From positions 4,590,501 through 4,654,500 of the forward strand of contig CM034128.1 of NCBI GenBank assembly GCA_019914995.1: a DNA stretch of 64,000 bases. Reading direction: 5' to 3'. This DNA comes from Acanthochlamys bracteata. Its lineage: Eukaryota > Streptophyta > Magnoliopsida > Pandanales > Velloziaceae. The position numbers and the translations under genes are program-made. A model generated the notes under the pieces. The model was not told the DNA's origin and did not search any database. It saw nothing but the letters and a program-made list of their open reading frames with translations. Below are positions 1 to 11,104 of the stretch, one piece after another; position 1 is the stretch's first letter, and each line of letters starts with the position of its first letter.

Positions 1-900
1 TGAATCTTTCTCTAGTTATGTTTTTCTAGCTCTTCTCTCTCCGACTAAACTTTGTTCTTCGACTCTTCGCTCTATGTATAGTCCTAATTCCAATCACCTA
101 TCTCAAAAATTAAACCCTAAAATAATAACTTTTTCCTCAAAGATTTAATTTGCCTCAATGTTAGCAAATCTAGAGTTGACCGTTCGAATCAACCTGAAAA
201 CCGTCAATCTTTAACTAAAATTGATCTAAATCTACAAATGGACCGCTCGTATACGCAACTCGCTTCGATCTGCATTGAACCGGACAGTTTTCAGGTTGAC
301 CTGTCCGTCTGAGTCAATTCTAGATGGACTAAAAAACATAATTTTACACAAGCCTAATCTGCTAAGTATTTTTATTCTCTAGCTCTTTGCAATCTATTTG
401 TTCGGCTCTTCGCTTTACGACTAGATTCTTATACAATTAGAGTTTTCGTTCTCCGATTAAATCTTTCTCCAACAACCTTTTTTATTCTCCGAAACTCTAC
501 AATTTACTTTCCCTAGCTCTCCTCTCTTCGACTAGATTCTATTCTCCAGCTCTTCGCTCTTTACTCTCCGGCTATCTTTTTCACTCTACTGATCTCTGCA
601 ATAATTTGTTTTTCGACTCACTACTTTTCAGCTATATTTTTCATTCTGTAATGAATTTTTGTTTCTCATTCTCTCCTCTCGCTACTCCACTTGCTGCTTT
701 CATCACTTTGTTCACTATCTATCTATATTTTCTCGCTTTGCTTTAGTGTTTATTTGTATTTCAGCGCCTTGGTAATTGATAAACAATGTCTGCTATTACT
801 ACCAATTTATATTTCTAATTCTGCCACACAATTTTAACAATTTCACTAACTCAAAAAATTTTCTTTTCAAGAGAAAAAAGTGATCCTGCTTGAAATCACT
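1..900. repeat. Pyrimidine-rich degenerate repeat region
   Basis: The + strand is rich in C and T and repeats short words such as CTAGCTCTTCGCTCT and CTCTCCGACTA many times, notably near 20-70, 360-430 and 490-610. No open frame of useful length is present. It looks like a diverged low-complexity block, perhaps the untranslated part of an old retroelement, but no LTR boundary, primer-binding site or coding domain can be seen. A SINE-like element overlaps it at about 151-345. Confidence 0.5.
151..345 (+). mobile_element. SINE-like dispersed element, copy 1
   Basis: This stretch shares an ordered set of words with 24520-24722: a GCTCGTATACGCAACTCGC core (the other copy has GTTCGTGCATGCGACCCGC), then TCGATCTGCATTGAACC against TTAATCTGGATTGACC, then a CTGTCCGTCTGAGTC-type block. 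The shared order over about 120 bases indicates common descent. Here the A-rich tail is short (CTAAAAAACA) and the tRNA-like box is weak, so calling it a SINE rests mainly on the second copy. Confidence 0.45.
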
Positions 901-903
901 ATA

Positions 904-1175
904 GTTTAGCTCAAATGCGTTTGGGATTGCATTTCAAACGATCCTTTTCAATTTTTTCCATTTTACGTTTTTCAATACATATTTTATAAATATTTATAAG
1001 ATTAATTTAAAATTTTAGATAGTGTAGAAAAATTTTACATAATGAGATATTTTTATTTCATATTTTTATTATTTTTTGGAAGTAAAAAAAATAGAGCTCA
1101 TTTTTCAAAAAGGACAAAAATATTCTCTATTTCAGAAAAGCTCCATTTCATAAGCAATTCCAAACACACCCGATT
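904..1175 (-). mobile_element. AT-rich MITE (family 1)
   Basis: A roughly 260-base AT-rich block has a CGTTTGGGA-type left end and a CCAAACACACCC right end, which are inverted copies of each other. Inside it carries the family landmarks in order: CAATACATATTTTATAAATATT, AAAAATTTTACATAATGAGAT, then TTTTTATTATTTTTTGGAAGT. The same landmarks recur in many other copies in this window. It has no coding capacity. Confidence 0.6.
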
Positions 1176-1204
1176 GGCAATAGTGATAAGAAAAAAAATT
1201 AATA

Positions 1205-2135
1205 TTTAGGTATGTTCACAAACATTTACTTGAGGTGGCATTAACATATTCAAGCAACAACTAATTGGAGTTAAAAGAGATATTGACGCTTGCAAGCATA
1301 TTATTATTGATTTTCGCTATTAAATGAAGTTACATATTGATAACCTCGCTTAAAAAACAAAGGATATTAGAAAATGTTCGACTAATAGAATCTATTTAGC
1401 TAATACTACAAAGAATATGAGGAGCAAACTCATAACATGTTCAGTGAGGCTGGAGATGTTTAGCTGGATCAAGACACATCAATAAAAAATATAAAGGGTC
1501 ATTTTAGAAGAGAAATGTGTAAAAGAAAAAAAGTTAATGTTATATTCGTAATTCATGTCGAGAACCATTCCATATGCACAACCCACTTTGAAAATTGTAT
1601 TGTATAATAAGGAGGCTATACAAAGATGCGAGATCCCCGTATCGAAATAGATAATTGATGCATGTACTTTTAATATTGTTAATTCTATATACTTTCAACT
1701 TATGGTAGATGATATTGATAGCATGGGGTAGAGATTATAAAGCTCCTCCCTATCTCATCTTTCGAAATTTTTTGTTGACTAAGAACGTTGAGGAGAAGAG
1801 TTGCTATGTTGACAGTTATCGTGACATGAAAAATGACAGGATGCACTATCATAACTGATAGATGGTCAACTCAAAATTAAAAAACTATTATCAAATTTCT
1901 AATTTATTGCTCAAAAGAACTATCGTGCTCAAATCTGTGCATCTGATGTTTTAAAAATTGTAGAGATATTATACAAGCAGTTAAAAAAAGTTGTCTTATA
2001 TGTGAGTATTAAAAATTATGGTTTAATTTGTAGCTAATAATATATCTAACTATGTTGTTGCTGGTAGCTTGTTGGAGCATGTTTTTAAAGGTTTGATTTG
2101 GTCCCCATATGATGCATCGTATTAATTTAACATTT
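1205..2135 (+). pseudogene. Decayed hAT-family transposase (BED finger/DUF659 type)
   Basis: Conceptual translation across several frames recovers pieces of a plant hAT transposase in the right order. Near 1235-1300 there is a GGI-x2-FKQQL-x-GV-x-RDIDACK motif, the end of the BED zinc finger. Near 1750-1830 comes SY/LTKNVEEKSCYVDSYRD-like sequence. Near 1838-1960 comes TGCTIITDRWST followed by KTIIKFLIYC, the DUF659 core. Near 2030-2125 comes NNISNYVVAGSLLEH and then LIWSPYDAS. Multiple in-frame stops and indels interrupt all of these, so it cannot encode a protein. It is an old autonomous element, now a fossil; terminal repeats were not located. The family resemblance is from recognition, not from a search. 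Confidence 0.7.
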
Positions 2136-2447
2136 TGTCATTTTAGAAAGTATAACAAAGTTAGCAACTTGGTAATTAATACATATAGAACTAAAAAATA
2201 TATTTACAATCACTATTTTTTACATTTTATACAAAAGTTATTAAAAATATGAAAATTTTGGAATAAATATAGCGCCGTAACTACCGCCAAATATCTCCTA
2301 AACGGACATTGATATTATATTGAATGTTTGTGTCTTTAACCCAAAATTTTAAAGAAGTAGATAAATATGTGTATTATTTATAAAAGAGGAGATCACCAAT
2401 ATGTGAAACTAAACTCACTAACATGCCGTCAATCGCCTAGGGAGACT
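2136..2447. other. AT-rich spacer, nothing recognised
   Basis: The stretch between the transposase fossil and the next miniature element is AT-rich, without a credible open frame, RNA gene or repeat boundary. It may be the eroded 3' half of the hAT element. Confidence 0.4.
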
Positions 2448-2702
2448 TAGGGGCCGTTAAGTTTTGCTTATCAAAAAATTAACTTTTTAATTTTTATTTT
2501 TTCAATACATATTTTATAAGTATTTTAAAAAATTTATTTAAAAATTTAAAAATATAAAAAATTATACATAGTAAAATCTTTTTATTATATATTTTAATTT
2601 TTTTGAGTTAAAAAAATAAAATTTATTTTCTTAAAAAAATAAAAATATTTTCTATTTTAAAAAAATTTTATTTTATAAATACTTCGAAACGCCCATTACA
2701 AG
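2448..2702 (-). mobile_element. AT-rich MITE (family 1)
   Basis: Same landmark order as the copy at 904-1175: a GGCCGTTAAG-type end, TTTTTCAATACATATTTTATAAG, AAAATTATACATAGTAAAATC, a run of TTTTTATTATATATTTTAATTTTTTTGAGTT, and an end reading TACTTCGAAACGCCC. About 250 bases and non-coding. Confidence 0.6.
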
Positions 2703-2880
2703 TGTTTGGTTACCAAATTAGTTTTATTTATAATATTAAATAAAAAATCAAAATCGTTAAATATTAACATATAAAAAATATTTAGGTACAAGATTTTATA
2801 AAATTTCAAAATATGCTTCGACTATCCATCAAAACAGTGAAACACTATCAAACTTTATATTTATTTCATTTATTTCTTAT

Positions 2881-3095
2881 TTAGGGGATCTTTATGATTA
2901 CTTATTAAAAAATTCTTTTAAAAAGATATTTTAAAATTTTTTACAAATAAGTTATATTTTTCTTAAAAATAATTAATAATTAGATCTCACGACATAGAAT
3001 TTTATATTTTTTAAATTTAAAAAAATTTTATTAAATATAAAATAAAAATTTAGAATAAAAAATATAATAAGCTCTTCCAAACTTTCACTTAGATC
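2881..3095 (+). mobile_element. AT-rich MITE (family 1), diverged
   Basis: Reads in the opposite orientation to the preceding copy. TTAGGGGATC and GCTTATTA-like ends flank an AT-rich core that contains AGATCTCACGACATAGAATTTTATATTT, equivalent to the family's conserved centre. It ends about 125 bases beyond the 3' end of the peroxidase gene and may contribute to its 3' flank. Confidence 0.5.
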
Positions 3096-3220
3096 TTAGA
3101 TTTTATTTGTGGAATAGTTTTTGTATGTTTTGTAGACGTTGTTATTATTATTAAGATCCGCAATTGGATTAACTAGCCCCAGCAACAGTAAATCCTTATT
3201 CATCGTGTAAGCAATATAAA

Positions 3221-4941
3221 CTAATAAAACGCAGCAGAATCCAACGCCTCGTCAACGGTAGTCCACAACTCGCCAACGCTGCCGGAGTTCTTCGCCGAAC
3301 AGTTGGTCCGTACCTCACCCTGCGTTCCGGTAAGCACGTTAAGCATACCCATCTTCAAAACTGAAACCACAAACTGCTGGAAAAACAACGACTGATTGTT
3401 TGCGAAGTTTCTGACGATCGATCGTGTCCTTTGATCGGTGTACAAGCTCTGGTCTGAAGTGAACAGCCCTTCTCTTTTAATTAGATCCACGTAGTACTTG
3501 TTGTCGAAAGCGAACGGCGACCTAATATCCAGCATGGTGGTGTTGTCAGTGGTGTCAGTAGGGCAGGTAAGTTTGAGATTTTTAGCGAAGGTTTGGTCCA
3601 TGGTTGGGTCTTGAGTTGGGTAAAGACGTTCATGGAATGAATTACAGTGGCCGCGACCGATCGTGTGGCCGCCGGAGAGAGCGACGAGGTCAGTGAGAGT
3701 GAGGTTGAGTGCTGAAAGTGCTTTCATGAGCACCGTGACGTTCGATTGCGGAGCCGGCAAGCCTTGCAGAGTTGCGTTCTTCGTGGCAAATATCAGACCG
3801 TCTCGCCGGCCGTATGGTACTTTGTAGTTTGGGCCGCCGGACTACATGAATCAATTGATACACAATTATTTCATGGTCAAACATTAAACTTTCTACAAAA
3901 CAGTAAAAGCTTTCTCGATAAAAAGATTAATTAAACATGCTCCTTAATTAAACATCGATGTTTAGATTCTTATCGTTTTAACTTTAAAACTTACGGTTTT
4001 AACAAAGAAAAAACTAGATATGCTCGAGACAATAAAATGTTTTTCACGCAATATGACAATGTTGTGACCAATATTTTTGGGCCGCAAGTTTTGTGTTACA
4101 TGTATGATCGAATAATATGTTAGTGAATGTGAATAATAATAATAATAATAATAATAAATAATGATAAATTTAGGCACTGTTCAGCAGTTAACAAAATTCC
4201 ACCAAATCTTCCCCTATATTTTTCAGGTGCCAAGTGCAGGAAATTAACCCTTAAGAACGACAGTAAAACTCTTACAACAGGTTTTTATTTCAAAAAATTT
4301 CTTTTATATAGTTAATTAATTGTGTTTCTAATTAAAATCAGTAAGTAAAAGAAAAGAAAAAAATTCAAGTATATATATCTTCAAGAGAAAACAACTAACC
4401 AGGGCAACGGAATCACGGGCAGCAAGAGCAACTATGTCTGCACAGGAGACGATCTTCGTTCCACAAGCCTTATCAATCAGTGCCCGGAGATCATTGATCG
4501 CCTTGAAGGCTTCCGGCCGCAACGTCAAGTTCGGTGGAAACTGTTGCTCCCCGGGCCCACTTGCAGATCCGTCCAACAGCACCGACGCATCGCAACCCTT
4601 CACACACACACATACATAAATATATAAAGCGATTACCAGTTGAACTGCTCGATCTAAAAGCTTTAACTTTTGAGGATCATTACCTGAACGAAGCAATCGT
4701 GAAAATGGACACGGAGAAGAGCGGCAGGAAGGCCGGTGTTGCTCCGGAAAGCTTGTCTGAGATAGTTTCTTACGATGGTGTCGAGATTAGGGCAAGTGGA
4801 TTTGTAGAAGGAGTAAGACAGACCTGGAACTAGAGGAGGACTGCTCTGTGCTTCACTAACGTTGATCAAGTTCATTGCAGTAGTCAAGAATATTAGAAAC
4901 AAACATAGAAGTTGTTGATGAGAACCGGAAATCACTGCCAT
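3221..4941 (-). CDS. Class III secretory peroxidase, PRX12-like
   Basis: A haem peroxidase of the secretory pathway that uses H2O2 to oxidise phenolics, acting in the cell wall or vacuole. Three exons, 4684-4941, 4400-4597 and 3221-3841, join in frame to 358 residues, usual for the family. An N-terminal hydrophobic signal peptide covers about residues 1-31. The distal haem site R-x2-FHDCF ends exon 1 (Arg77, His81). GCDASVLLDG opens exon 2. The proximal site LSGGHTIGRGHC places the axial His near residue 211, and family cysteines are present through to NCS near the C terminus. The ancestral gene form has a further intron after the proximal-His region; here that part is a single exon. I chose the ATG at 4941 because an upstream in-frame ATG at 5013 lies before the TATA box. 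The APxLxxGLSYSFY start and TLRPEAFKAINDLR segment favour the PRX12 subgroup. The exact physiological substrate is unknown. Confidence 0.93.
4132..4158. repeat. (AAT)n microsatellite
   Basis: About nine uninterrupted AAT units lie inside the second intron of the peroxidase gene. Confidence 0.9.
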
Positions 4942-5002
4942 TTTCTTTTCTTTTCTAAGTATGATAAATGGATATGAAGCAAACAAAGAGATTAGGCTTT
5001 CA

Positions 5003-5008
5003 TATATA
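5003..5008 (-). promoter_or_regulatory. Probable TATA box of the peroxidase gene
   Basis: TATATA on the minus strand lies 62-67 bases upstream of the chosen start codon, which would put transcription start near 4975. The spacing supports the ATG at 4941 over the in-frame ATG at 5013. Confidence 0.5.
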
Positions 5009-5019
5009 GGCATATTTCT

Positions 5020-5597
5020 GTAACAATTTCATGTCTAATAATTGAAGTAGCTAATTAATTATAAGGTGGATCAGATTAACGTAAGCATGCCGCAATGAAG
5101 GTCTCAATCTATAGAAAATTTAAGCAGATGTTGAAATTAATTAGAAGGTTAATCTGATAAGACCAACGTAATACATAATCAGAGTACGTACTATAATTAT
5201 ATGCAGGAAAAGTTAGTTATAGTACATGGTACTACTTGATTTGGTCTATAATATTTACATTAATTGCGACATAGTTTTCAAATAGCTAATACAGTAAACT
5301 ATTATTTATGTTTTTAATTCTCACATATGAAAAATGAATCGCAAAGAACGTATGAATGCATGCGAAAGTGAGCTTTAGGAATTAGGGTACTTGTAGTCTT
5401 TATGTAAAAAATTATCTCAACTTCGAGAAGGATAACGTAGATATATAGACTTTTCTAAAGAGGTTAAATTTTGAAGTGCCATGTGACGAAGGAAGACAGT
5501 TGTCCTTCTTTGTGTCTCTCTCATTAACACCAACGATAAACCGTGTGTTCTACAGTTACAATTTCATTTTAATTTAAATAAATATTCATATTTATAA

Positions 5598-5629
<32 letters not shown>

Positions 5630-5728
5630 TATTTTAAAAGATATAGAAAAATAGATATTTCTTATGTTGCTAAACTAATTAGCTATATATACTTATTATT
5701 CTCGTAGTCCGTACAAATAGCCAGTATA
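5020..5728. other. Peroxidase upstream region, AT-rich
   Basis: No gene is seen. This is the promoter side of the peroxidase gene. It holds an (AAT)n microsatellite at about 5600-5629 and otherwise only AT-rich unique sequence. Confidence 0.5.
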
Positions 5729-8252
5729 TGGGGCTGTTTGGATTGGCTTTTTTCAACTTATAAGTTGAAAAAAGTTTCAAATAGTAATTTAAGGCGTTTG
5801 GGTGTACGACTTATAAGTAACTTTTTTGACTTATAAGTTATCAAAAATAAAAGCTACAAATACTAAGTTATCCATCTTAAGTTCATTTAATTACACACGT
5901 ATATATGTCTTGTACTTATCCCTCATTTTTTCTTATCTCTCATTTCTCTCCTCCCTCCCAAATGTGCTCGTCGCTCCCCTACAATCCCTTCTCCCGCAGC
6001 CATGACTCCAGCTTCCTCGACGCCAACTTTTCGTCTTCTCTTTCTCCAGCTTTCTTCTCCTGATGAACATCTTTCGTATTTTCTTCAACGAAGCCGAATC
6101 GAAACCTTAAGGGTTTGGCTTGTTGGAAATTTGACGGCATTCATCAAATTGGTGAGATCTCTGCTATCTTTTCTATTTGATTCGATTTAATCAATCAAAA
6201 GATTAAGAGAATTCTCAATTTTTAAGAACATTTCTGAAGTTTATATGATTGAAAGGGAGCTATTGATTTTGAAGTTTGAATTGTTTTCTTGCTGGTAGAG
6301 GAAGACCTGTTGCTCTTTTTTGCAGATAATTAGAAAATGTTTTACAAATTTAGACTTCTTTGTTGGTACGATCTTCTAGCTTCGTTTTGTTGAAGCTATT
6401 ATTGTTGCATATTTTTAGCATATGAATTAAACTCCAGAGTCAATCTATACATCGCATTATTTTCAGGTTATTCTGATGATAACTATGATCAACTCAAGTC
6501 AAACATTTAAAGAATAGTCTGTACATACTCATGCATGATGGACTTCAGCTACTTTTCATCATAAAGTTATTTTTGCTATTTCATTTTGTTTTTGCCTTTT
6601 TTTTATATTATATTTTGAAAGTGGATGGTTGAATTTTGTAACTGCCTTCTCCCATTCAGGTGTCACTATGCAATCTGGATTTCTAAAATCTTCTGTTACT
6701 ATCAACCCTGTTCGTTGAATTTTTTTTCTAAATCTATTTGTTAATTACTTTATTGAATTGTAGAGTGGCAGAAGTTTGGCATTCAGTTGTCTAATTTACA
6801 TCGTCATATATTTTCTCAAGGTTTAGTCTCTCTTTGCAACAACTGTAATGGTGTAATCTGTTGAAGGAGCAACTGAAGTCTGATTTTGATTATACGCTTG
6901 CGTTTTCTTTGCAGGTCTTTTAATTGCCAGCAAAGCAGAAGCTAAGATAGAGGTTTATTTCAGGCATGATGTGTGGAGCACCTTTGATAACGTATACTTT
7001 AAGGAGGAACTGCTACTTCTTTTATAAGCATATCTGCACGTTAAAAGAAGAGTTCTTTTTTTTCCGGCTGTGGATCTTATACCAGACAGAGGCTGTACTG
7101 TTATATAGTTTCTAGTTATTTTGACACAAATTGATGCAGTTTTTTACATGAGTATCCTAAAACCTCTCTATGTATTTAATTGTTATTGTTGGACTTTCAA
7201 CTTGTTAAGCAAATTCAATGTTTTGATTTGCTTTTCATATCCTTGCACCTTTTTGTAGAAAGAGTGAATGTGAGAGAGTTTGGTTCAAATCACCCTAAGC
7301 ACATTATAAAAGTTCAGGGAATGCCGAAAGCCAGGAGGGCTGCTGCCTAATATTTATTTTTGCTATTCTTTCTTTGGTCCAAGTTTGGATCAAAGCCTGT
7401 ATTTGTACTTATTTGCTTGGATTGACAGCATTCTTAGTTATATAGATTGTGCTTTACGCTTCTGTTCATGTGTTGATTGTCTCCTTAAATTTCAGAAAGT
7501 ATAGTGCAGGTAGTCCATAATAGTTGTAATTGAAAGCTATTGTGAAGCAAGTGTTGTATTTGGATGATATGAATTTTATTTCAATATTTGTAGATTATTT
7601 GTTTGATATATTTTTTTTAGATTTACGAATCCAGTTGATGTATGGTAGCTATTAGTTGGTGTGGAATAATGTTTCTTATAAAAACGATGAAAGCTACTCA
7701 GATTTTGGAGCGTGAGAAGAGTTTCCAATTACTAACTATTCTTTCTAATTCAACATAAATGTAAACTTATTGTTGTAAGATTGCTTAAGTATTTATGCAT
7801 TAGCTGTTTTATATGCAAGTATCAATTACTAGCAAAGCATATTTTACATTTTACAATTTATTAGTTCATTACTTATTCATTATAATAAATAATAATATAT
7901 ATACATTTATAAATTAGTTACATCTTTATAACTAATTATTACTTTATAATATTAATTATTATTAGAAAATATTCATGAATTTATTATTAGTGTTAGAAAA
8001 TACAAAGAAAAAAATAAATAATACATACAAAAATATTTATAAATTATATATAACTTATTATATAGTTAAGGATATTTCAGTCATTTATGTTTTTATTCAA
8101 CTTTTTAGTTCTTATTTATCAAACACTTTTTTCAACTTTTAAAAAAAAAAAATAGATTTATCCAAACACACATCTCATTTTTCTAAAAAAGTTAAAAGTT
8201 ACTTTTTTTAAAAAAAAGTTAAAAATTTTAAGTTTAACCAAACGGTATCTAT
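5729..8252. mobile_element. Putative non-autonomous TIR DNA element with gene-like interior
   Basis: The left end reads GGGGCTGTTTGGATTGGC and the right end, read inward on the opposite strand, GATACCGTTTGGTTAAAC. Both continue into AT-rich subterminal sequence with AACTT/AAGTT words. A perfect 28-base palindrome sits at 5747-5774. Between the ends the base composition changes to more GC-rich, gene-like sequence with pyrimidine tracts near 5940-6020, a short open frame at 6002-6190 and many unique segments, but no transposase. This fits a 2.5-kb deletion or gene-capturing derivative of a PIF/Harbinger- or hAT-type element. Target-site duplications are not clear, and the ends are too diverged to assign the superfamily. 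The interior could also be an unrelated non-coding transcript. Confidence 0.45.
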
Positions 8253-9130
8253 ATCATGTACGCAATATCTATTGAGAAAATAATTAGCTATATATAGTTT
8301 GAATAACGTAGTTATTCTACTCATAATCAGTTTCTACAGTGATTAGTGAAGAAAATATTACGATAATAAAGTTTGATTAAGCTTTATTTTTCTTCTCAAA
8401 CTTTATTCTTTTCAAAAGTTTTATTATCAACACAGAGAAGATATTAATTAGAATTATAATCTTCAACGGCTACGATCGATGGCTGTCTCATGTAAAATGC
8501 AATGCAAGCCCTACTCTAAACTAACCAACATATATCACTACAGTTACGTACTACGTTCTACAATATAATATTCATGAAGCTTAGTTAGTTACACAACTAT
8601 ATAGCCGCCGACATAAATGAAGACACAAGTCGATGAAAATATGTTTATAATTTTTTAATAAATACAGTGTGTTAGGTTTAATGATGATCTAATAGGTGGC
8701 TTAATTTCTGTAAACATTTCAGTCGTTGTTTTTAGCAACATCTGAAGTTTTAGACTATTCAAAGAAGTCAGTTATCTATCAACATTTTTATTTAATGCTC
8801 AATATTATATTGATGTTTTTGAGAATCAAATCGAAAGCATATGCCTAATATTGATTTCTGGCCTTAGTCATCGTTCAATATTCTTTATTCTTGATTCAAC
8901 TAAAATTGTTTAGGAATACATTCTCAAACATAGATAAATTAATTATATTATAAAATTAATATTACAATAAATTTTAAAGTTTACAAAAAAAATAAAAACA
9001 CGTGCCGATCTTTTTTGTTTAAAATTTCAACTTATTTTGGTTGCACTTTCGTGATCGTTGGGATTCATTAGAGAGGACCATGAACCCTACCTAAATTATA
9101 TTTTCTTTTTTATGATAAATAGTTTACGAG
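8253..9130. other. Intergenic, nothing recognised
   Basis: AT-rich unique sequence. No open frame, RNA gene or clear repeat boundary could be supported. Confidence 0.4.
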
Positions 9131-9900
9131 GACATTTGAAAGTATAAAAATAAAACTTAATTAAAATAAAAAATATTTTTTAAAAAAGTTTGATTTCTTA
9201 TTCAATAATTTCAAATTTGTACAGTATATAATGTTTTTGTAATCTTTAGATTTTTAAAACTTTTTAAAATATTATAAAAACTTATTTAAGAGATATTTTT
9301 TTAAAGTAACAGCACTTAAAAACTTTCTAAGACATGAACCAATTAAATTTCGTGCTTTATATTTCTGAACGTGGCATCACACTAGCTAATAGATCTTTTG
9401 ACTTTGTCAAGGAAAACGATGTTTAGATAATCTATAGATTTATGACAAGATTTGGCAACAATAATATCTATACAAGTTTGATTTTGTGACCTTCATCTGA
9501 AAAGAGACAACAAAAGTGCAAACAAATACGAGGGACGTGCTCTTTAACTAGACGATAAATTATCAAAAATAAATTAACAAAATATTATACATAATTATGG
9601 AAATTAATATTTTTGGAAAAAAAATTATTTTTTATATTTATTATGTGAAGGTCTTTTTTTAAAAAAATATAAGGAATTATTTAGAAGTATTTATAAAAAA
9701 GTTCTTAAATTAAAGATATTTTATTATATTTCATTAAATAAATTTTATCTCTTTTTAATTAAAAATAAAAGTAAGTAATAAAAATATTGTATTACATAAA
9801 TTTTGATTATAGTTTCTATACTTTTAAAAATTTTTATAAATAATTATAAAAATTTATTAAAAATATAAATAATAATTAATATATAAATTCTTTGAAATGG
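9131..9900. repeat. Fragments of AT-rich miniature elements
   Basis: Two diverged blocks, about 9131-9335 and 9590-9900, carry words of MITE family 1 (TTAAAATAAAAAATATTTTTT, TATAATGTTTTTGTAATC, GTGAAGGTCTTTTTTTAAA). They are separated by unique sequence. Ends are eroded and neither block is coding. Confidence 0.4.
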
Positions 9901-9914
9901 AAAATCAAACAGGT

Positions 9915-10125
9915 GCCTAACGGTCTATTTGGATAGAAGAATAATAAATAAGAATAAAATTAAACAAGAACAAATTATAAATATAAAGACGAGAGTAAAA
10001 GAGAATAATTTAATTTTGTCTTAAGATTAATAAAGAATAAATAATTATTTTTATTTAGTAAACTAGAAGTAAATAAGAATAATTTTTATAAAAAATCTAA
10101 AATATTCTTATTTGATATGGGATGA
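9915..10125. mobile_element. Possible MITE of a separate family
   Basis: The block opens with GGTCTATTTGGATAGAAGAAT and is rich in GAATAA/TTATTC words. It closes with CTAAAATATTCTTATTTGA, whose reverse complement partly matches the opening. About 200 bases, AT-rich, no coding. Only one copy is seen, so the call is tentative. Confidence 0.35.
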
Positions 10126-10525
10126 ACAGGTACTTGAAGACTTATCTGAGAAATTCATAACCGCAGAATGCTCTACACATTCATTGTAGCAGAATGAAGG
10201 CGACATTGAAGTTCAACGCCTGTTAAAAGCCATTGAATAACTAATTACTTCTGCTACTAGCCTACTACTTGTAGTTGCTTGTGATTCACTTAAAATTAAA
10301 TATGAAAAACAACTTCAACAAAAGCAAATAAATGATAACAGTTCAAAGCACTACAATCAGCTTTTAGTAACAAGGCAATCTGTAATTGCTTTGCTTTCAC
10401 TCTGACATCATGTCAGGAAATGTATAGATGAGGGAATTAGTTTTCAGAAAAGATTCATACAAAATTTAAAATGTATATAGAAGTTTACATCAACATGAAA
10501 TTGAACAAGAGGCTCCACAGAATGT

Positions 10526-10741
10526 GTGAATATTGTTTCAACTATAGAACTTGTGATCTCAGTTGTTAGGAACTATGCTGAGAATAACATCTGGTTGATA
10601 TCCTCTACGGAATCTTTTGATTCTCATGCAGTCAACAAACAGTAATTTGTAAGCATCACAAAAAATATGATCATTATATAGGGAATGAAAATGCTCTTAC
10701 CTGTTTTGTTACTAACATGAACTGTCCACTCATCAATATCC
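10526..10741 (-). other. Exon-like open stretches of an unidentified gene
   Basis: On the minus strand a 43-base segment at 10699-10741 is bounded by TTATTTAG and GTAAGAGC and encodes DIDEWTVHVSNKT. About 100 bases further on, a frame reads LFVDCMRIKRF then RRGYQPDVILSIVPNN and stops near 10527. Both look like coding sequence rather than random AT-rich DNA, and the order is right for the last two exons of one gene. The junction between them could not be resolved and I do not recognise the protein. It may be another decayed gene beside the broken glutaredoxin. Confidence 0.3.
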
Positions 10742-11104
10742 TAAATAAACACATCACCTGAATCAAGACAAGTTGATGAAGTGCTAAAGAAAGATTGCAT
10801 GAGCGTAGTCAGGTGACGAAACTAGTAATAATCTGAACATGACTGATATTTATAAGAAGCATTCAATGAATAAGGTTCGAAGAAGAAGATCTGTAGGCAT
10901 CCAAAGTCTGAAACAACTTAAAAACGACCTAGCAAGTATCACAATCAAGCATCACATATTCTTTAGTTCATATATTTCATCTCAAAAGAGGCCATTGTAG
11001 AGATATATCTGTGGAAGCTATGACTTGAAGTAAGACACTATAAGAACCTATCAAGGGGAAGAAAGTTCACCTGCTCTAAATTTGTGTGCGATTTGCTCTC
11101 AGAC

